Assembly (NCBI GenBank): GCA_024641125.1
Contig: JAHEDQ010000001.1
Coordinates: 6,026 to 59,209 of the forward strand
DNA: 53,184 nt
Direction: 5' to 3'
Source of the DNA: Candidatus Competibacteraceae bacterium
GTDB lineage: Bacteria > Pseudomonadota > Gammaproteobacteria > Competibacterales > JAHEDQ01
The notes under the pieces were generated by a model, which was not told the origin of the DNA, did no database searches, and saw nothing but the letters and a program-made list of their open reading frames with translations. Both the position numbers and the translations under genes were made by a program. Shown here piece after piece: positions 17,618 to 26,860 of this stretch. The stretch's first letter is position 1. Each line of letters begins with the position of its first letter.

Positions 17618-18733
17618 ATGGGTGAGTCCCCCCCGATCGCGGTGTTTCTGTCGTTTTCCGGCCAGGGCGGGGTGGAACGCATGGTGCTGAATCTGGTTGA
17701 GGGCTTTGCCGCTGCTGGCCACCGGATCGACCTGCTGGCGGTTCGCGCCGGTGATATGGAACAGCGGGCATGGCCGGACGCGGTCCGGGTCCGGGACCTG
17801 GGCGTTCGTCATACGGCGCTGGCCAGACCCGCATTGACACGCTATCTGCGTGAGTTCCAACCCTGTGCCCTGTTCTGCGCAAAAGACCGGGCCATCCGTG
17901 TTGCGGTGAGGGCTCGTGCGCGCAGCGGCGTGCCCTGCACGCTGGTGGGCCGATTGGGCACCAATCTGTCCGCTGCCCTGGGCGGGCGCGGCGTCCTGGC
18001 GCGTTGGCTCCGAATTGCGCCCATGCGGCGCATCTATCGTCAGGTCGACACCGTGGTGGCGGTTTCCCAAGGCGTGGCTGAAGACACGGCCAGGGTCACA
18101 GGACTGCCCCCGACCCGGATTCGGGTGGTGCGCAATCCCGTCGTGACCCCGCGGCTCCGACAGCAGGCCGATCAAGCCCCTGATCATCCCTGGTTCGCCG
18201 AGGGCGGCAAGCCGGTGATACTGGGTGCCGGCCGTCTCACCGAGCAAAAGGACTTCCAGACCCTGATCCGCGCCTATGCAGCCGTTCGAAAGACCCGCGC
18301 TGCCCGGCTTGTGATCATAGGTGAGGGGCGCTCAAGGAATGACCTGGAACGGCTTTCCGGGCTATTGGGCGTGCACGCGGCGGTGGATTTTCCGGGGCAC
18401 CTGGATAACCCGTACGCATTGATGGCGCGCGCCGCCGTGTTCGTGCTCTCGTCCCGATGGGAGGGGTCACCCAATGTGCTTACCGAAGCCCTGGCCCTGG
18501 GCACGCCTGTCGTGTCCACCGACTGCCCCAGCGGTCCCCGTGAACTTCTGGACGGCGGTCGCTACGGCGAGCTGGTACCCATGGGTGACGTGCCGGCCAT
18601 GGCCGCGGCCATAGGTCGGGTTCTGGATGGCGCCCGTCCCGCGGGTTCCGCCGCTGACGCGGTGCGGGACTACACGGTGGAGGCCAGCGTTCGGGGGTAT
18701 CTGTTGGCACTGGGGTGCGGCAAAGACGGATAG
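17618..18733 (+). CDS. glycosyltransferase family 4 protein
   Basis: The protein has 371 residues from the ATG at 17618. The N-terminal FSGQGGVERMVLNLVEGFA and the C-terminal VFVLSSRWEGSPNVLTEALALGTPVVSTDCPSGP are GT4 signatures (WaaG/WbnK-like). Donor-domain strand VILGAGRLTEQKDF is intact. It starts 36 bases after the GT9 stop, so it is probably in the same operon. It belongs to the LPS-core or surface-glycan group, with unknown sugar specificity. Confidence 0.92.
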   Translation: MGESPPIAVFLSFSGQGGVERMVLNLVEGFAAAGHRIDLLAVRAGDMEQRAWPDAVRVRDLGVRHTALARPALTRYLREFQPCALFCAKDRAIRVAVRARARSGVPCTLVGRLGTNLSAALGGRGVLARWLRIAPMRRIYRQVDTVVAVSQGVAEDTARVTGLPPTRIRVVRNPVVTPRLRQQADQAPDHPWFAEGGKPVILGAGRLTEQKDFQTLIRAYAAVRKTRAARLVIIGEGRSRNDLERLSGLLGVHAAVDFPGHLDNPYALMARAAVFVLSSRWEGSPNVLTEALALGTPVVSTDCPSGPRELLDGGRYGELVPMGDVPAMAAAIGRVLDGARPAGSAADAVRDYTVEASVRGYLLALGCGKDG

Positions 18734-18869
18734 GGACGAACGTCTCGCCCACCGCGATCGGCGGGCCCGCAGGCGCATGGGCGTCGCGGTCGGGTTTCGA
18801 CCTCCATGCGGATAAACGCTAATCTGCCCCCAATCCAGCGATCCGGCAAGGTCCAGCGCGCCCGCTCCC

Positions 18870-19520
18870 ATGTTGCTTTCGATTCGCCATCGTTTCCTGT
18901 TCATCCATACCGCAAAGACCGGCGGCACCAGCGTGCGCGCCGCGCTCAGCGGCTACAAGTGGCGAGATCCGTATCGTTTGCCCCAGTATCTGTGCAGCAG
19001 GATCAGCGGCCTCACCGGCCATCGTCTCGGCGTCAAGTTTCCGCGACACGCCAAAGCCATCGCCGCCCAGGAGATGCTGCCGCGGGCGTTCTATGATTCG
19101 CTGTTCAAGTTCGTTTTCGTCCGCAATCCGTGGGATCTTCAGGTCAGTTCCTATCATCACCTCAAGCGGGAGCGCCCGCATCTGGTGGCAGGTCGGGACT
19201 TCGAGACGTTTCTGCGCTGGAAGCTGGATCCGGGCCGCCCCTATCAGTTCCACATCGATACTTCCATCGAGCGGCAGTCCGATTATGTGGTGGATCTGCA
19301 CGGCAAGGTCATCGTTGATCTGATTGGTCGCTATGAGCGCCTTACGGAGGATTTCTCGGAGGCCTGTCGACAAATCGGCATCCGTCCACCCGACTTACCG
19401 CACCGACGGCGGGCGCAGGATCGCGAGCATGACTATCGCAGCTATTACACGGATCAGACCGCCGCCCTGGTTGCGGAGCGTTTCGCCGATGACCTGAGCA
19501 TGTTTGAATACCGGTTCTAG
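18870..19520 (+). CDS. sulfotransferase family protein
   Basis: The protein has 216 residues. FLFIHTAKTGGTSVRAAL is the 5'-phosphosulfate-binding loop of PAPS-dependent sulfotransferases (Sulfotransfer_2 class), and FKFVFVRNPWDLQVSSYHH is the 3'-phosphate-binding motif. The C-terminal DYRSYYTDQTAALVAERF is typical of bacterial homologues found with glycan genes. It would place sulfate on a carbohydrate. It lies 136 bases after the GT4 gene on the same strand, suggesting a sulfated surface glycan. No PAPS synthesis genes are in the window. Confidence 0.9.
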   Translation: MLLSIRHRFLFIHTAKTGGTSVRAALSGYKWRDPYRLPQYLCSRISGLTGHRLGVKFPRHAKAIAAQEMLPRAFYDSLFKFVFVRNPWDLQVSSYHHLKRERPHLVAGRDFETFLRWKLDPGRPYQFHIDTSIERQSDYVVDLHGKVIVDLIGRYERLTEDFSEACRQIGIRPPDLPHRRRAQDREHDYRSYYTDQTAALVAERFADDLSMFEYRF

Positions 19521-19567
19521 CGCTCCTGGAGCTGATCTTGGGGAGGGTTGGTTGGTGCGGTGAATTC

Positions 19568-19730
19568 AAATAGGACTTGCCCCGTCCTAATTTCTTAGTA
19601 AACTGAGCGGAGGTCAATGCCTGGGTTCCCGGGCCCGCTTCCGAAACCATTCTGCTGATCTCATTTGGGTCTCAAGACCAGTTTGCGGAACGAATCGGGC
19701 TAAATAGGGACCAATTTGGTGCGGTTTGTT
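19568..19730 (+). promoter_or_regulatory. two IscR-like palindromes upstream of the suf operon
   Basis: Site 1 (19568-19593) has arms AAATAGGAC and GTCCTAATTT around 7 bases. Its GAC-N7-GTC core matches the spacing of type-1 IscR sites (GACTRWWWYAGTC). Site 2 (about 19701-19730) has the related AAATAGGGAC-N7-GTGCGGTTT. Both lie between the sulfotransferase stop and the Rrf2 start, so the encoded Rrf2 protein is the obvious ligand (inference). No clean -35/-10 pair was found. Confidence 0.5.
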
Positions 19731-19759
19731 TTCACTAGCACACGAGCGCTCGAATACAC

Positions 19760-20236
19760 ATGTTACGCCTGAGCAAGCTGAGCGATTACGCCATCGTGAT
19801 CATGACCGATCTCGCGGGAGACGGGCATGCTGAACTGCAGAATGCCGGCACCATCGCCGAACGCACCGCGGTGGCTCAGCCCACGGTCAGCAAGTTGCTG
19901 AAAATGCTGGCCGGACACGGGCTGGTGAGTTCGGTTCAGGGGCGCCACGGCGGTTACCAGCTCGGGCGGCGCCCCGGTGAGATCACGGTGACTCAGATTG
20001 TGGAGGCCATCGACGGGCCGCTGGCACTGACCGAGTGCGGACTCGACGACGGCAGCAGTTGCGGCTTGGAGAAGGTGTGTAGTGTGCGCCCCCATTGGCG
20101 CCACATCGGCAGTGCGATTCGCTCGGCGCTGGACGGCATTACCCTCGAGTTGTTGATCGGCAGTCCGATCACCCATTTGATGCAATGGACCCATCATGAA
20201 TCCAGGGCCGCAGAGCGACCCGCGGGAGGACAGTGA
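19760..20236 (+). CDS. Rrf2-family suf operon regulator
   Basis: The protein has 158 residues. The winged helix opens [19 protein letters not shown], with recognition helix [12 protein letters not shown] and the wing [10 protein letters not shown]. Three Cys (93, 101, 107) and a following His (112) parallel the [2Fe-2S] ligands of IscR, so it probably senses cluster status. It matches the SUF-associated Rrf2 group known from Xanthomonas. It is first in the operon, and its stop overlaps an upstream GTG of sufB. It probably represses the operon when the cluster is loaded. Confidence 0.93.
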   Translation: MLRLSKLSDYAIVIMTDLAGDGHAELQNAGTIAERTAVAQPTVSKLLKMLAGHGLVSSVQGRHGGYQLGRRPGEITVTQIVEAIDGPLALTECGLDDGSSCGLEKVCSVRPHWRHIGSAIRSALDGITLELLIGSPITHLMQWTHHESRAAERPAGGQ

Positions 20237-20238
20237 AC

Positions 20239-21699
20239 ATGGCAACGTCCCAGTCTGAAGTCGAAAAACTTGTCCATCGGGAGTACAAACACGGTTTCGT
20301 CACCGACATCGAGCAGGAGACGCTGCCGCCCGGGCTGGACGAGGGGGTCATTCGGACCATATCGGCTTTTAAGGGTGAGCCGGAGTTCATGCGCGAGTGG
20401 CGCCTCAGTGCCTTTCGTCATTGGCAGACCATGAGCGAGCCGAGTTGGGCCCACGTAAGCTACCCACCGCTGGATTTCCAGTCTATTTCGTACTATTCCG
20501 CACCCAAGACCCGTGAGCAAATCGAGGCAGAAGCCCCGAAAAGCCTGGACGAAGTAGACCCCAAACTGCTCGAGACCTATGACAAGCTGGGCATTCCGCT
20601 GCACGAAAGGGCCCGGCTGGCCGGCGTGGCTGTGGACGCGGTGTTCGACAGTGTGTCTGTGGCCACGACCTACAAGGACAAACTCTCCGAGCACGGCATC
20701 ATTTTTTGCTCATTTTCGGAAGCCGTGCGCGAGCACCCCGAGCTAGTCCGGAAATACCTCGGTACGGTGGTGCCGCCAGGGGACAATTTCTACGCCTCGC
20801 TCAACTCCGCGGTGTTTTCCGACGGCTCCTTTGTTTTTGTGCCCAAAGGGGTCCGCTGCCCCATGGAGCTGTCCACCTATTTTCGCATCAATGCCTCCAA
20901 CACCGGCCAGTTTGAACGCACATTGATCGTTGCCGAGGAGGGCGCTTACGTCAGCTACCTGGAGGGCTGCACGGCACCCATGCGGGATGAGAACCAGCTC
21001 CACGCCGCTGTGGTGGAACTGGTGGCCTTGGAGGGCGCCGAGATCAAGTATTCGACAGTTCAGAACTGGTATCCCGGCGACGAGGAAGGCCGCGGTGGTA
21101 TCTATAATTTTGTCACCAAGCGCGGTGAGTGCCGTGGCGACAACAGCAAGATTGCCTGGACCCAGGTAGAGGCGGGTTCGGCCATTACCTGGAAATACCC
21201 GAGCTGTGTGCTGAAGGGCGACAACTCGGTGGGCGAGTTCTATTCGGTGGCGGTGGGTAACAACTGCCAGCAGATTGACAGCGGCACCAAGATGATCCAC
21301 ATCGGCCGCAACACCCGAAGCACCATTATCTCTAAAGGCATTTCCGCCGGCCGCGCGAACAACGCCTACCGAGGTCTGGTCAAGGTTTTGCCCACGGCCA
21401 AGGGGGCCCGCAACTACACCCAGTGCGATTCTCTGCTGATGGGGGACCAGTGCGGCGCCCACACCTACCCCTACATCGAGGTGCGGGAGCCCAGCGCTCA
21501 GGTGGAGCACGAGGCCACCACCTCGAAGATCGGCGATGACCAGATTTTCTACCTGCTCCAGCGCGGTCTCTCGGAAGAGGATGCGGTCAATATGATCGTC
21601 AGCGGTTTCTGCAAAGAGGTCTTCAGCGAATTGCCCATGGAGTTCGCTGTAGAAGCCCAGGCACTGCTGGCAGTGACTCTCGAGGGCGCGGTCGGCTGA
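20239..21699 (+). CDS. sufB: Fe-S cluster assembly scaffold SufB
   Basis: The protein has 486 residues from the ATG at 20239, 9 bases after GGAGGA; the GTG at 20233 is too close to that site. It forms the SufBCD scaffold on which [Fe-S] clusters are built in the cytosol. [10 protein letters not shown]-type beta-helix repeats, the conserved [21 protein letters not shown] stretch and a C-terminal [17 protein letters not shown] are diagnostic. A Cys at the SufS-accepting position in the beta-helix core is present ([10 protein letters not shown] region). The gene follows the regulator directly. Confidence 0.97.
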   Translation: MATSQSEVEKLVHREYKHGFVTDIEQETLPPGLDEGVIRTISAFKGEPEFMREWRLSAFRHWQTMSEPSWAHVSYPPLDFQSISYYSAPKTREQIEAEAPKSLDEVDPKLLETYDKLGIPLHERARLAGVAVDAVFDSVSVATTYKDKLSEHGIIFCSFSEAVREHPELVRKYLGTVVPPGDNFYASLNSAVFSDGSFVFVPKGVRCPMELSTYFRINASNTGQFERTLIVAEEGAYVSYLEGCTAPMRDENQLHAAVVELVALEGAEIKYSTVQNWYPGDEEGRGGIYNFVTKRGECRGDNSKIAWTQVEAGSAITWKYPSCVLKGDNSVGEFYSVAVGNNCQQIDSGTKMIHIGRNTRSTIISKGISAGRANNAYRGLVKVLPTAKGARNYTQCDSLLMGDQCGAHTYPYIEVREPSAQVEHEATTSKIGDDQIFYLLQRGLSEEDAVNMIVSGFCKEVFSELPMEFAVEAQALLAVTLEGAVG

Positions 21700-21758
21700 C
21701 CGCCGCAGCCCAGAGAAGCAGTCGCCAGCATAACGAACGGATTTTCGGAGGACGAAAG

Positions 21759-22505
21759 ATGTTGAAGATAACGGACCTGCATGCCGAGGTGGACGGCAAA
21801 CCCATTCTCAAAGGCCTGAACCTGGAAGTCGGTTCCGGCGAAGTGCACGCGATCATGGGGCCAAACGGTTCCGGCAAGAGCACGCTATGCCAGGTGCTTG
21901 CCGGCCGCGACGGTTACCAGGTGACCAGTGGATCGGTCAGCTTCGAGGGCCAGGATTTGCTGGCCATGGCGCCGGAAATCCGCGCCCGCGAGGGTTTGCT
22001 GCTGGCGTTCCAATATCCGGTGGAGATCCCCGGGGTCAAGAACGTGTACCTGCTCAAGGCCGCCTATAACGCGCAACGCGAACACCGGGGAGAGCCTGAA
22101 GTGGATGCGTTCGAGTTTCTCCAATTGCTGCGTGAACGCACCCGCATCATGAAAATGGACGAGAGTTTTCTGCACCGCGGGGTCAATGAAGGTTTCTCCG
22201 GCGGCGAGAAGAAGCGCAACGAGATACTCCAGATGCTGGTGCTGGAACCCAAGCTCGCGCTGCTGGACGAGACCGACTCCGGGCTCGATATAGACGCATT
22301 AAAGGTCGTATCCGAGGGCGTCAACACGCTGCGCGGCGAGGATCGGTCGGTGGTGCTGGTAACCCACTACCAGCGTCTGCTGGACCACATCGTTCCTGAT
22401 TTCGTCCATGTTCTGAGCGACGGACGGATCATCAAATCCGGCGACAAGAGCTTGGCGCTTGAGCTGGAGGCTAACGGGTATCAGAACGTGGTGGAGGCGG
22501 CATGA
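21759..22505 (+). CDS. sufC: Fe-S cluster assembly ATPase SufC
   Basis: The protein has 248 residues, the family length. It is an ABC-type ATPase: Walker A GPNGSGKST, Q-loop AFQYPVEIPGV (typical of SufC), signature SGGEKKRNE and Walker B LALLDETDSGLD. It is cytosolic and drives SufBCD scaffold changes; it is not a transporter. GGAGGA precedes the ATG. Its stop overlaps sufD by 4 bases. Confidence 0.97.
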   Translation: MLKITDLHAEVDGKPILKGLNLEVGSGEVHAIMGPNGSGKSTLCQVLAGRDGYQVTSGSVSFEGQDLLAMAPEIRAREGLLLAFQYPVEIPGVKNVYLLKAAYNAQREHRGEPEVDAFEFLQLLRERTRIMKMDESFLHRGVNEGFSGGEKKRNEILQMLVLEPKLALLDETDSGLDIDALKVVSEGVNTLRGEDRSVVLVTHYQRLLDHIVPDFVHVLSDGRIIKSGDKSLALELEANGYQNVVEAA

Positions 22506-23830
22506 GCGAAGCCGACTATCTGGAGGCGTTCCGGTCGGAACAGGGAAGCCTGGGCGCCCAGCTGCCGGACTGGGTAATGGCCTTGCGGCTATCGGCCCTG
22601 GGTCGCTTTGAACGGGCCGGCTTTCCGGATCCCCGACACGAGGAATGGCGCTACACCAATATCCGTCCGATCGTAAAAAAGGCGTTCAAACCCGCAGGCG
22701 ATGCGCTGGCGCCGCTGGAGGTCGGTGTGCTGGACCAGCATCGGCTGGGGGTGGACTCCGCGGTCGAGTTGGTGTTTGTGAATGGCCGCCTGCACGCGGG
22801 GTTGTCCCAAATGCAGGGGCTGCCCGACGGCGCCGTGGTCGAAGACCTGGGCACTGCGCTGCGCAGTCGTGGGGAGACTCTGCAGCCATTGCTGGGGCAG
22901 ATTGCGGACGATCGCGACAGCAGCTTCGTCGCCCTCAGCACGGCGTTTCTGAGGGATGGTGTCTTTATTGGACTGGCCCCCGGCTGCGTGCTGGAGCGGC
23001 CGATCAAACTGCTGTTCGTGTCCACCCGCGAGGCCCAACCCGTGGTGTTTCACCCCCGGATCCTATTCCACGGCGGGGCCAACAGTCAGGCCACGGTGAT
23101 CGAGCACTACGCCGGTATGGAGGGCAGTGCAAGCTTCACCAACACGGTTACCGAAGCGGCTCTGGAGGCCGGCGCCCGGCTGGAGCACTACAAGATTCAG
23201 CGGGAAAGCACCCAGGCCTATCACATCGGCAGCCTGCATGTCCGGCAGATGCGGGACAGCAGCCTGCGCTCCCACAATGTAAATCTGGGTGGGCGGCTGG
23301 TGCGCAATGATTTGAACATTGGACTCATGGAGCCGGGTGCCGAAGTGCTGCTCAACGGGCTTTTCATGGCCGGTGGGCGGCAGCATGTGGACAACCACAC
23401 CCGGGTTCATCATGCGGCGCCGCATACCCAGAGCACGGAGGAGTACCGGGGCATAATCGATGATCACGCACGGGGCGTGTTTAAAGGTCGGGTGCTGGTC
23501 GATCGCGGCGCTCAGCGGATCGAGGCCCATCAGACCAGCGCGAACCTGGTGTTATCCGATGGCGCCGAGGTAGACACCAAGCCGGAGTTGGAAATTTACG
23601 CCGACGATGTGGTGTGCAGTCATGGCGCCACGGTGGGCCAACTCGATGAGCAATCATTGTTCTACCTGCGTTCGCGGGGCCTGGATGACAAGACCGCCCG
23701 GGGACTGCTGACATTCGCATTTGCTGGAGAAGTCATCAGCCGCATCGGCGAGCAGTCGATTCGGGACAGATTGGAAGAAGTGATCGTGGGCCGTCTGCCC
23801 GATCACCAACGCCTGAAGGAATTGGTATGA
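22502..23830 (+). CDS. sufD: Fe-S cluster assembly protein SufD
   Basis: The protein has 442 residues. The N-terminal helical part contains the SufD signature PDPRHEEWRYTN, and the C-terminal beta-helix contains the conserved HVDNHTRVHHAAPH segment, whose His is important for iron handling in SufBCD. It pairs with SufB in the scaffold. ATGA overlaps on both sides (with sufC and sufS) indicate tight translational coupling. Confidence 0.97.
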   Translation: MSEADYLEAFRSEQGSLGAQLPDWVMALRLSALGRFERAGFPDPRHEEWRYTNIRPIVKKAFKPAGDALAPLEVGVLDQHRLGVDSAVELVFVNGRLHAGLSQMQGLPDGAVVEDLGTALRSRGETLQPLLGQIADDRDSSFVALSTAFLRDGVFIGLAPGCVLERPIKLLFVSTREAQPVVFHPRILFHGGANSQATVIEHYAGMEGSASFTNTVTEAALEAGARLEHYKIQRESTQAYHIGSLHVRQMRDSSLRSHNVNLGGRLVRNDLNIGLMEPGAEVLLNGLFMAGGRQHVDNHTRVHHAAPHTQSTEEYRGIIDDHARGVFKGRVLVDRGAQRIEAHQTSANLVLSDGAEVDTKPELEIYADDVVCSHGATVGQLDEQSLFYLRSRGLDDKTARGLLTFAFAGEVISRIGEQSIRDRLEEVIVGRLPDHQRLKELV

Positions 23831-25083
23831 ACGCAACAGCCGAGACTGTGACCAAATCCGACGCCGCGGTCTTCGACGTGGAGCGCATTCGGGCCGATTT
23901 CCCGATCCTGGCGGAGCGGGCCCACGGGCAGCCCCTAGCCTATCTGGACAACGCCGCCACTTCGCAAAAACCCCAGGCCGTGATCGACGCGGTCAACCAC
24001 TACTATCGGCATCAGAATGCCAACGTCCATCGAGGCGTTCACCTTCTGAGCGAGCGGGCCACCGAGGTGTACGAAGGTGCCCGGGATCGGGTGAGGGACT
24101 TTATCAATGCCCGATCGAGCCGCGAGGTCGTGTTCGTTCGGGGCACCACCGAAGGCATCAATCTTGTTGCCCACAGTCTGGGCAGGGGGTTTCGTAAGGG
24201 GGACGAAGTGGTCATCTCCCATATGGAGCATCACTCCAATATCGTGCCTTGGCAGCAGTTGCGCGACCAACTGGGCATCGTCCTCAAAGTGGCACCGATC
24301 AATCAGGCCGGCGAACTGGACATGGAAGCGTTCGAGGCCCTGTTGGGCGAGCGCACCAAGCTGGTGAGTGTCACCCATGTATCCAACGCCTTGGGCACCA
24401 TCAATCCGGTGCGGCGGATCATCGAGCTGGCGCATGGTCGCGACATACCGGTGCTGCTGGACGGAGCTCAGGCCGTGCCCCATGCGGGGGTGGACGTTCA
24501 GGCCCTGGACTGCGAGTTTTATGTGTTTTCGGGACACAAGATGTTTGCTCCCACGGGCATAGGTGTGCTGTACGGAAAAGAAGCTCTGCTCGAGCGAATG
24601 CCACCGTTTCAGGGTGGCGGTGAAATGATCAAGATGGTCACCTTCGACCGCACGGTCTATGCGGAACTGCCGCACAAGTTTGAGGCCGGCACGCCGAATA
24701 TCGCCGGTGCGGCAGGTCTTGGCGCGGCGGTGGCTTATTTGAACGCGGTCGGTATGGACCGGATCGCCGCCTACGAACACCAGCTGCTGACGTACGGAAC
24801 CGAACAGCTCCAGCAGGTTCCGGGCGCCCGCATCATCGGCACCGCCCGGGACAAGGCGGCGGTGCTGTCTGTTGTGCTGGACGGCGTTCACGCCCATGAC
24901 ATCGGCACCATTGTCGACCGCAAGGGCGTCGCGGTTCGCTCCGGCCACCACTGCGCCATGCCGGTCATGCAATTCTTCAAGGTGGCGGCCACCGCCCGGG
25001 CGTCGCTGGCGTTCTACAACACCCGGGACGAACTCGACCGCTTCTGCGACGCCTTGCGCTACGCCCGTGAGGTTCTGGTCTGA
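23827..25083 (+). CDS. sufS: group II cysteine desulfurase SufS
   Basis: The protein has 418 residues. It removes sulfur from L-cysteine to give a protein persulfide. The PLP Lys is Lys238 in FSGHKMFAPTGIG, and the catalytic Cys is Cys376 in RSGHHCAMP. The short loop after this Cys is that of SufS/CsdA rather than IscS. The N-terminal YLDNAATSQKP motif is present. The next gene is a SufU-type protein, the known sulfur acceptor of many SufS enzymes, and no sufE is seen. Confidence 0.97.
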   Translation: MNATAETVTKSDAAVFDVERIRADFPILAERAHGQPLAYLDNAATSQKPQAVIDAVNHYYRHQNANVHRGVHLLSERATEVYEGARDRVRDFINARSSREVVFVRGTTEGINLVAHSLGRGFRKGDEVVISHMEHHSNIVPWQQLRDQLGIVLKVAPINQAGELDMEAFEALLGERTKLVSVTHVSNALGTINPVRRIIELAHGRDIPVLLDGAQAVPHAGVDVQALDCEFYVFSGHKMFAPTGIGVLYGKEALLERMPPFQGGGEMIKMVTFDRTVYAELPHKFEAGTPNIAGAAGLGAAVAYLNAVGMDRIAAYEHQLLTYGTEQLQQVPGARIIGTARDKAAVLSVVLDGVHAHDIGTIVDRKGVAVRSGHHCAMPVMQFFKVAATARASLAFYNTRDELDRFCDALRYAREVLV

Positions 25084-25532
25084 TGGATCTGGACGACCTG
25101 TACCAGGAAGTGATCCTGGACCACAAGCGCAACCCAAGGAATTTCGGGCCCATGCCCGATGCAAACCGGAACGTGGATGGGTTCAATCCCCTGTGCGGCG
25201 ATCATATTCACCTGCACATGAAACTGGCAGGCGACGTGATAGAGGATGTGCGCTTCGAAGGAGAGGGCTGCGCCATTTCCACAGCCTCGGCTTCGTTGAT
25301 GACCGAAGCGCTCAAGGGCAAGCGGGTCGAGGAAGCTGAGCGCATGTTCGAGGCGGTCCATGCCCTGCTGACCGAAGAGGATGTCGATCCCGACCTGGGC
25401 CAACTCGGCAAGCTGGCCATCTTTTCCGGCGTGAGACAGTTTCCGTCCCGGGTCAAGTGCGCAAGCCTCGCCTGGCATACGCTGTGCGCCGCCATTCAGG
25501 ATGATGGTGACGAAGTCATCACCACCGAGTAG
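25083..25532 (+). CDS. sufU: SufU-type sulfur transfer protein
   Basis: The protein has 149 residues. The three zinc-binding/acceptor Cys are in NPLCGDH, GEGCAIS and RVKCASLAW, with the Asp of CGD as fourth ligand. The insertion before the last Cys (LGKLAIFSGVRQFP) is typical of SufU rather than IscU. It probably accepts the persulfide from SufS by zinc-ligand exchange and passes it to SufBCD. It shares one base with the sufS stop. Confidence 0.95.
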   Translation: MDLDDLYQEVILDHKRNPRNFGPMPDANRNVDGFNPLCGDHIHLHMKLAGDVIEDVRFEGEGCAISTASASLMTEALKGKRVEEAERMFEAVHALLTEEDVDPDLGQLGKLAIFSGVRQFPSRVKCASLAWHTLCAAIQDDGDEVITTE

Positions 25533-25542
25533 GGGAGGTCGG

Positions 25543-26088
25543 ATGCAGGTTCAGGAGACCATCGAGCTCAATCGCGATTGCCTCGCCGCAACCGTGCCCA
25601 CAGGACAGCAGGTGCTGCTGCCCAATGGTACGGAGGTGGGTGTTGTCCAGGCGCTGGGTGGCAGTTTCACCATTCTGTTCTATGGACGCATGTTCCGCAT
25701 CGACGGCGCGGACGCCGATGCTTTGGGCAAGGAACCCCTGCCGCCGCCCGAGTTACCCGCCGAAGCCTCGGACGAGCAGGCCCTGGAGGTGGTCATGGAT
25801 CTGCTCCGGGGCTGTTACGATCCTGAAATCCCAATCAATATAGTTGACCTTGGCCTGGTCTATCGATGTGATGTGACCACCATCGAACCGGGATCACGAC
25901 GGGTCGAAGTCGACATGACCCTGACCGCGCCGGGCTGCGGTATGGGTGACGTGCTGGCCGCGGATATACAGAACAAGCTGAGCATGGTTCCAACCATCGA
26001 CCAGGTCCAGGTCGAGATCGTTTTCGATCCGCCGTGGCATCACGGCATGATGACCGAATCGGCCCGCCTGCAGGTGGGCGTTTTCTAG
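25543..26088 (+). CDS. sufT: SufT-type Fe-S assembly protein
   Basis: The protein has 181 residues from the ATG at 25543, preceded by GGGGAGG. An N-terminal beta-rich part (about 1-70) is followed by a MIP18/PaaD-like domain (DUF59): CYDPEIPINIVDLGLVY and TLTAPGCGMGDVLA. SufT proteins help Fe-S maturation of specific targets. The C-terminal FDPPWHHGMM is typical. It lies in the middle of the operon. Confidence 0.94.
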   Translation: MQVQETIELNRDCLAATVPTGQQVLLPNGTEVGVVQALGGSFTILFYGRMFRIDGADADALGKEPLPPPELPAEASDEQALEVVMDLLRGCYDPEIPINIVDLGLVYRCDVTTIEPGSRRVEVDMTLTAPGCGMGDVLAADIQNKLSMVPTIDQVQVEIVFDPPWHHGMMTESARLQVGVF

Positions 26089-26104
26089 AATGGGTGAGGT
26101 CCTG

Positions 26105-26425
26105 ATGTCGGATTGGGTAGACGTGGTGGAGGCGGATCGCCTCAAGCTGGGCGACCGGGTGAAACTGGATCTGGATGATGTGGAAGTGATCGTGTGCAGG
26201 GCCGGCGAAGTGGTGTATGCGTTCGAAGACCTCTGTAGTCACGATTCTTACCCGTTGGGTGATGGACCGATAGAAGACGGGACCATCACCTGCCCCTTAC
26301 ACGGCGCCAGTTTTTGTTTAAAGTCCGGTGAGGCGCTGACGCCGCCGGCCTATTCGCCGATCACGGTTTTTCCGGTGCGGATCGAGAACGGAATGGTTCA
26401 GGTTCGCGACCATCGTTGGGACTGA
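26105..26425 (+). CDS. Rieske-type [2Fe-2S] ferredoxin
   Basis: 106 residues from the ATG at 26105 (GGTGAGG upstream); an ATG at 26090 is also possible. The cluster ligands are CSH in DLCSHDSYPLGDG and CPLHG in ITCPLHGASF, the CxH...CxxH pattern of non-heme Rieske ferredoxins. This is a small soluble electron carrier of the kind often inserted in suf operons. It lies between sufT and the A-type carrier gene, so a role in cluster assembly electron supply is likely but not proved. Confidence 0.92.
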   Translation: MSDWVDVVEADRLKLGDRVKLDLDDVEVIVCRAGEVVYAFEDLCSHDSYPLGDGPIEDGTITCPLHGASFCLKSGEALTPPAYSPITVFPVRIENGMVQVRDHRWD

Positions 26426-26464
26426 CTGGCCGTGGCGGAGTCGCAGCAGGAGACGGATGATCAC

Positions 26465-26860
26465 ATGACCGCACAATCAGAAACTCTGGACACGGAAAAC
26501 CCGCAAAACACCGTGCCCCCGGATCTGTCCGGGATCACTTTGACCGACCGCGCTTTGACGCACATCCGGCGTGAAATGGCGCATGAAAAGCCGATGCCCC
26601 TGGGTTTTCGAATCGGCGTGACCAAGACCGGCTGTTCCGGCCTTGCCTATGTGGTGGATTTCGTGCGCGAAGCCCGGGATGACGATCGGGTGTTCACCCA
26701 GGCCGATGGTCTGGATGTGTATGTGGACGAAAAAAGCCTGCAAGTCATTCGGGGCCTGCGTGTGGATTACAGCCGCGAAGGTTTGACCCAGATGCTGCGA
26801 TTCCAGAACCCCAACGTTACCGGCGAGTGCGGGTGCGGCGAGAGTTTTACCGTCGGCTAA
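26465..26860 (+). CDS. A-type Fe-S carrier (SufA/ErpA-like)
   Basis: 131 residues from the ATG at 26465, with AGGAGA upstream; a GTG at 26432 is open. The HesB/IscA domain (residues about 25-131) has Cys in KTGCSGLAYV and the C-terminal GECGCGESF pair, the three ligands of A-type proteins. It would accept a cluster from SufBCD and deliver it to apoproteins. It is the last gene of the operon. SufA and ErpA cannot be told apart with certainty. Confidence 0.93.
   Translation: MTAQSETLDTENPQNTVPPDLSGITLTDRALTHIRREMAHEKPMPLGFRIGVTKTGCSGLAYVVDFVREARDDDRVFTQADGLDVYVDEKSLQVIRGLRVDYSREGLTQMLRFQNPNVTGECGCGESFTVG

Noticed and set aside
23935-25164. 409-codon minus-strand open frame
   Set aside because: Antisense to sufS and the start of sufU; both have complete catalytic motifs.
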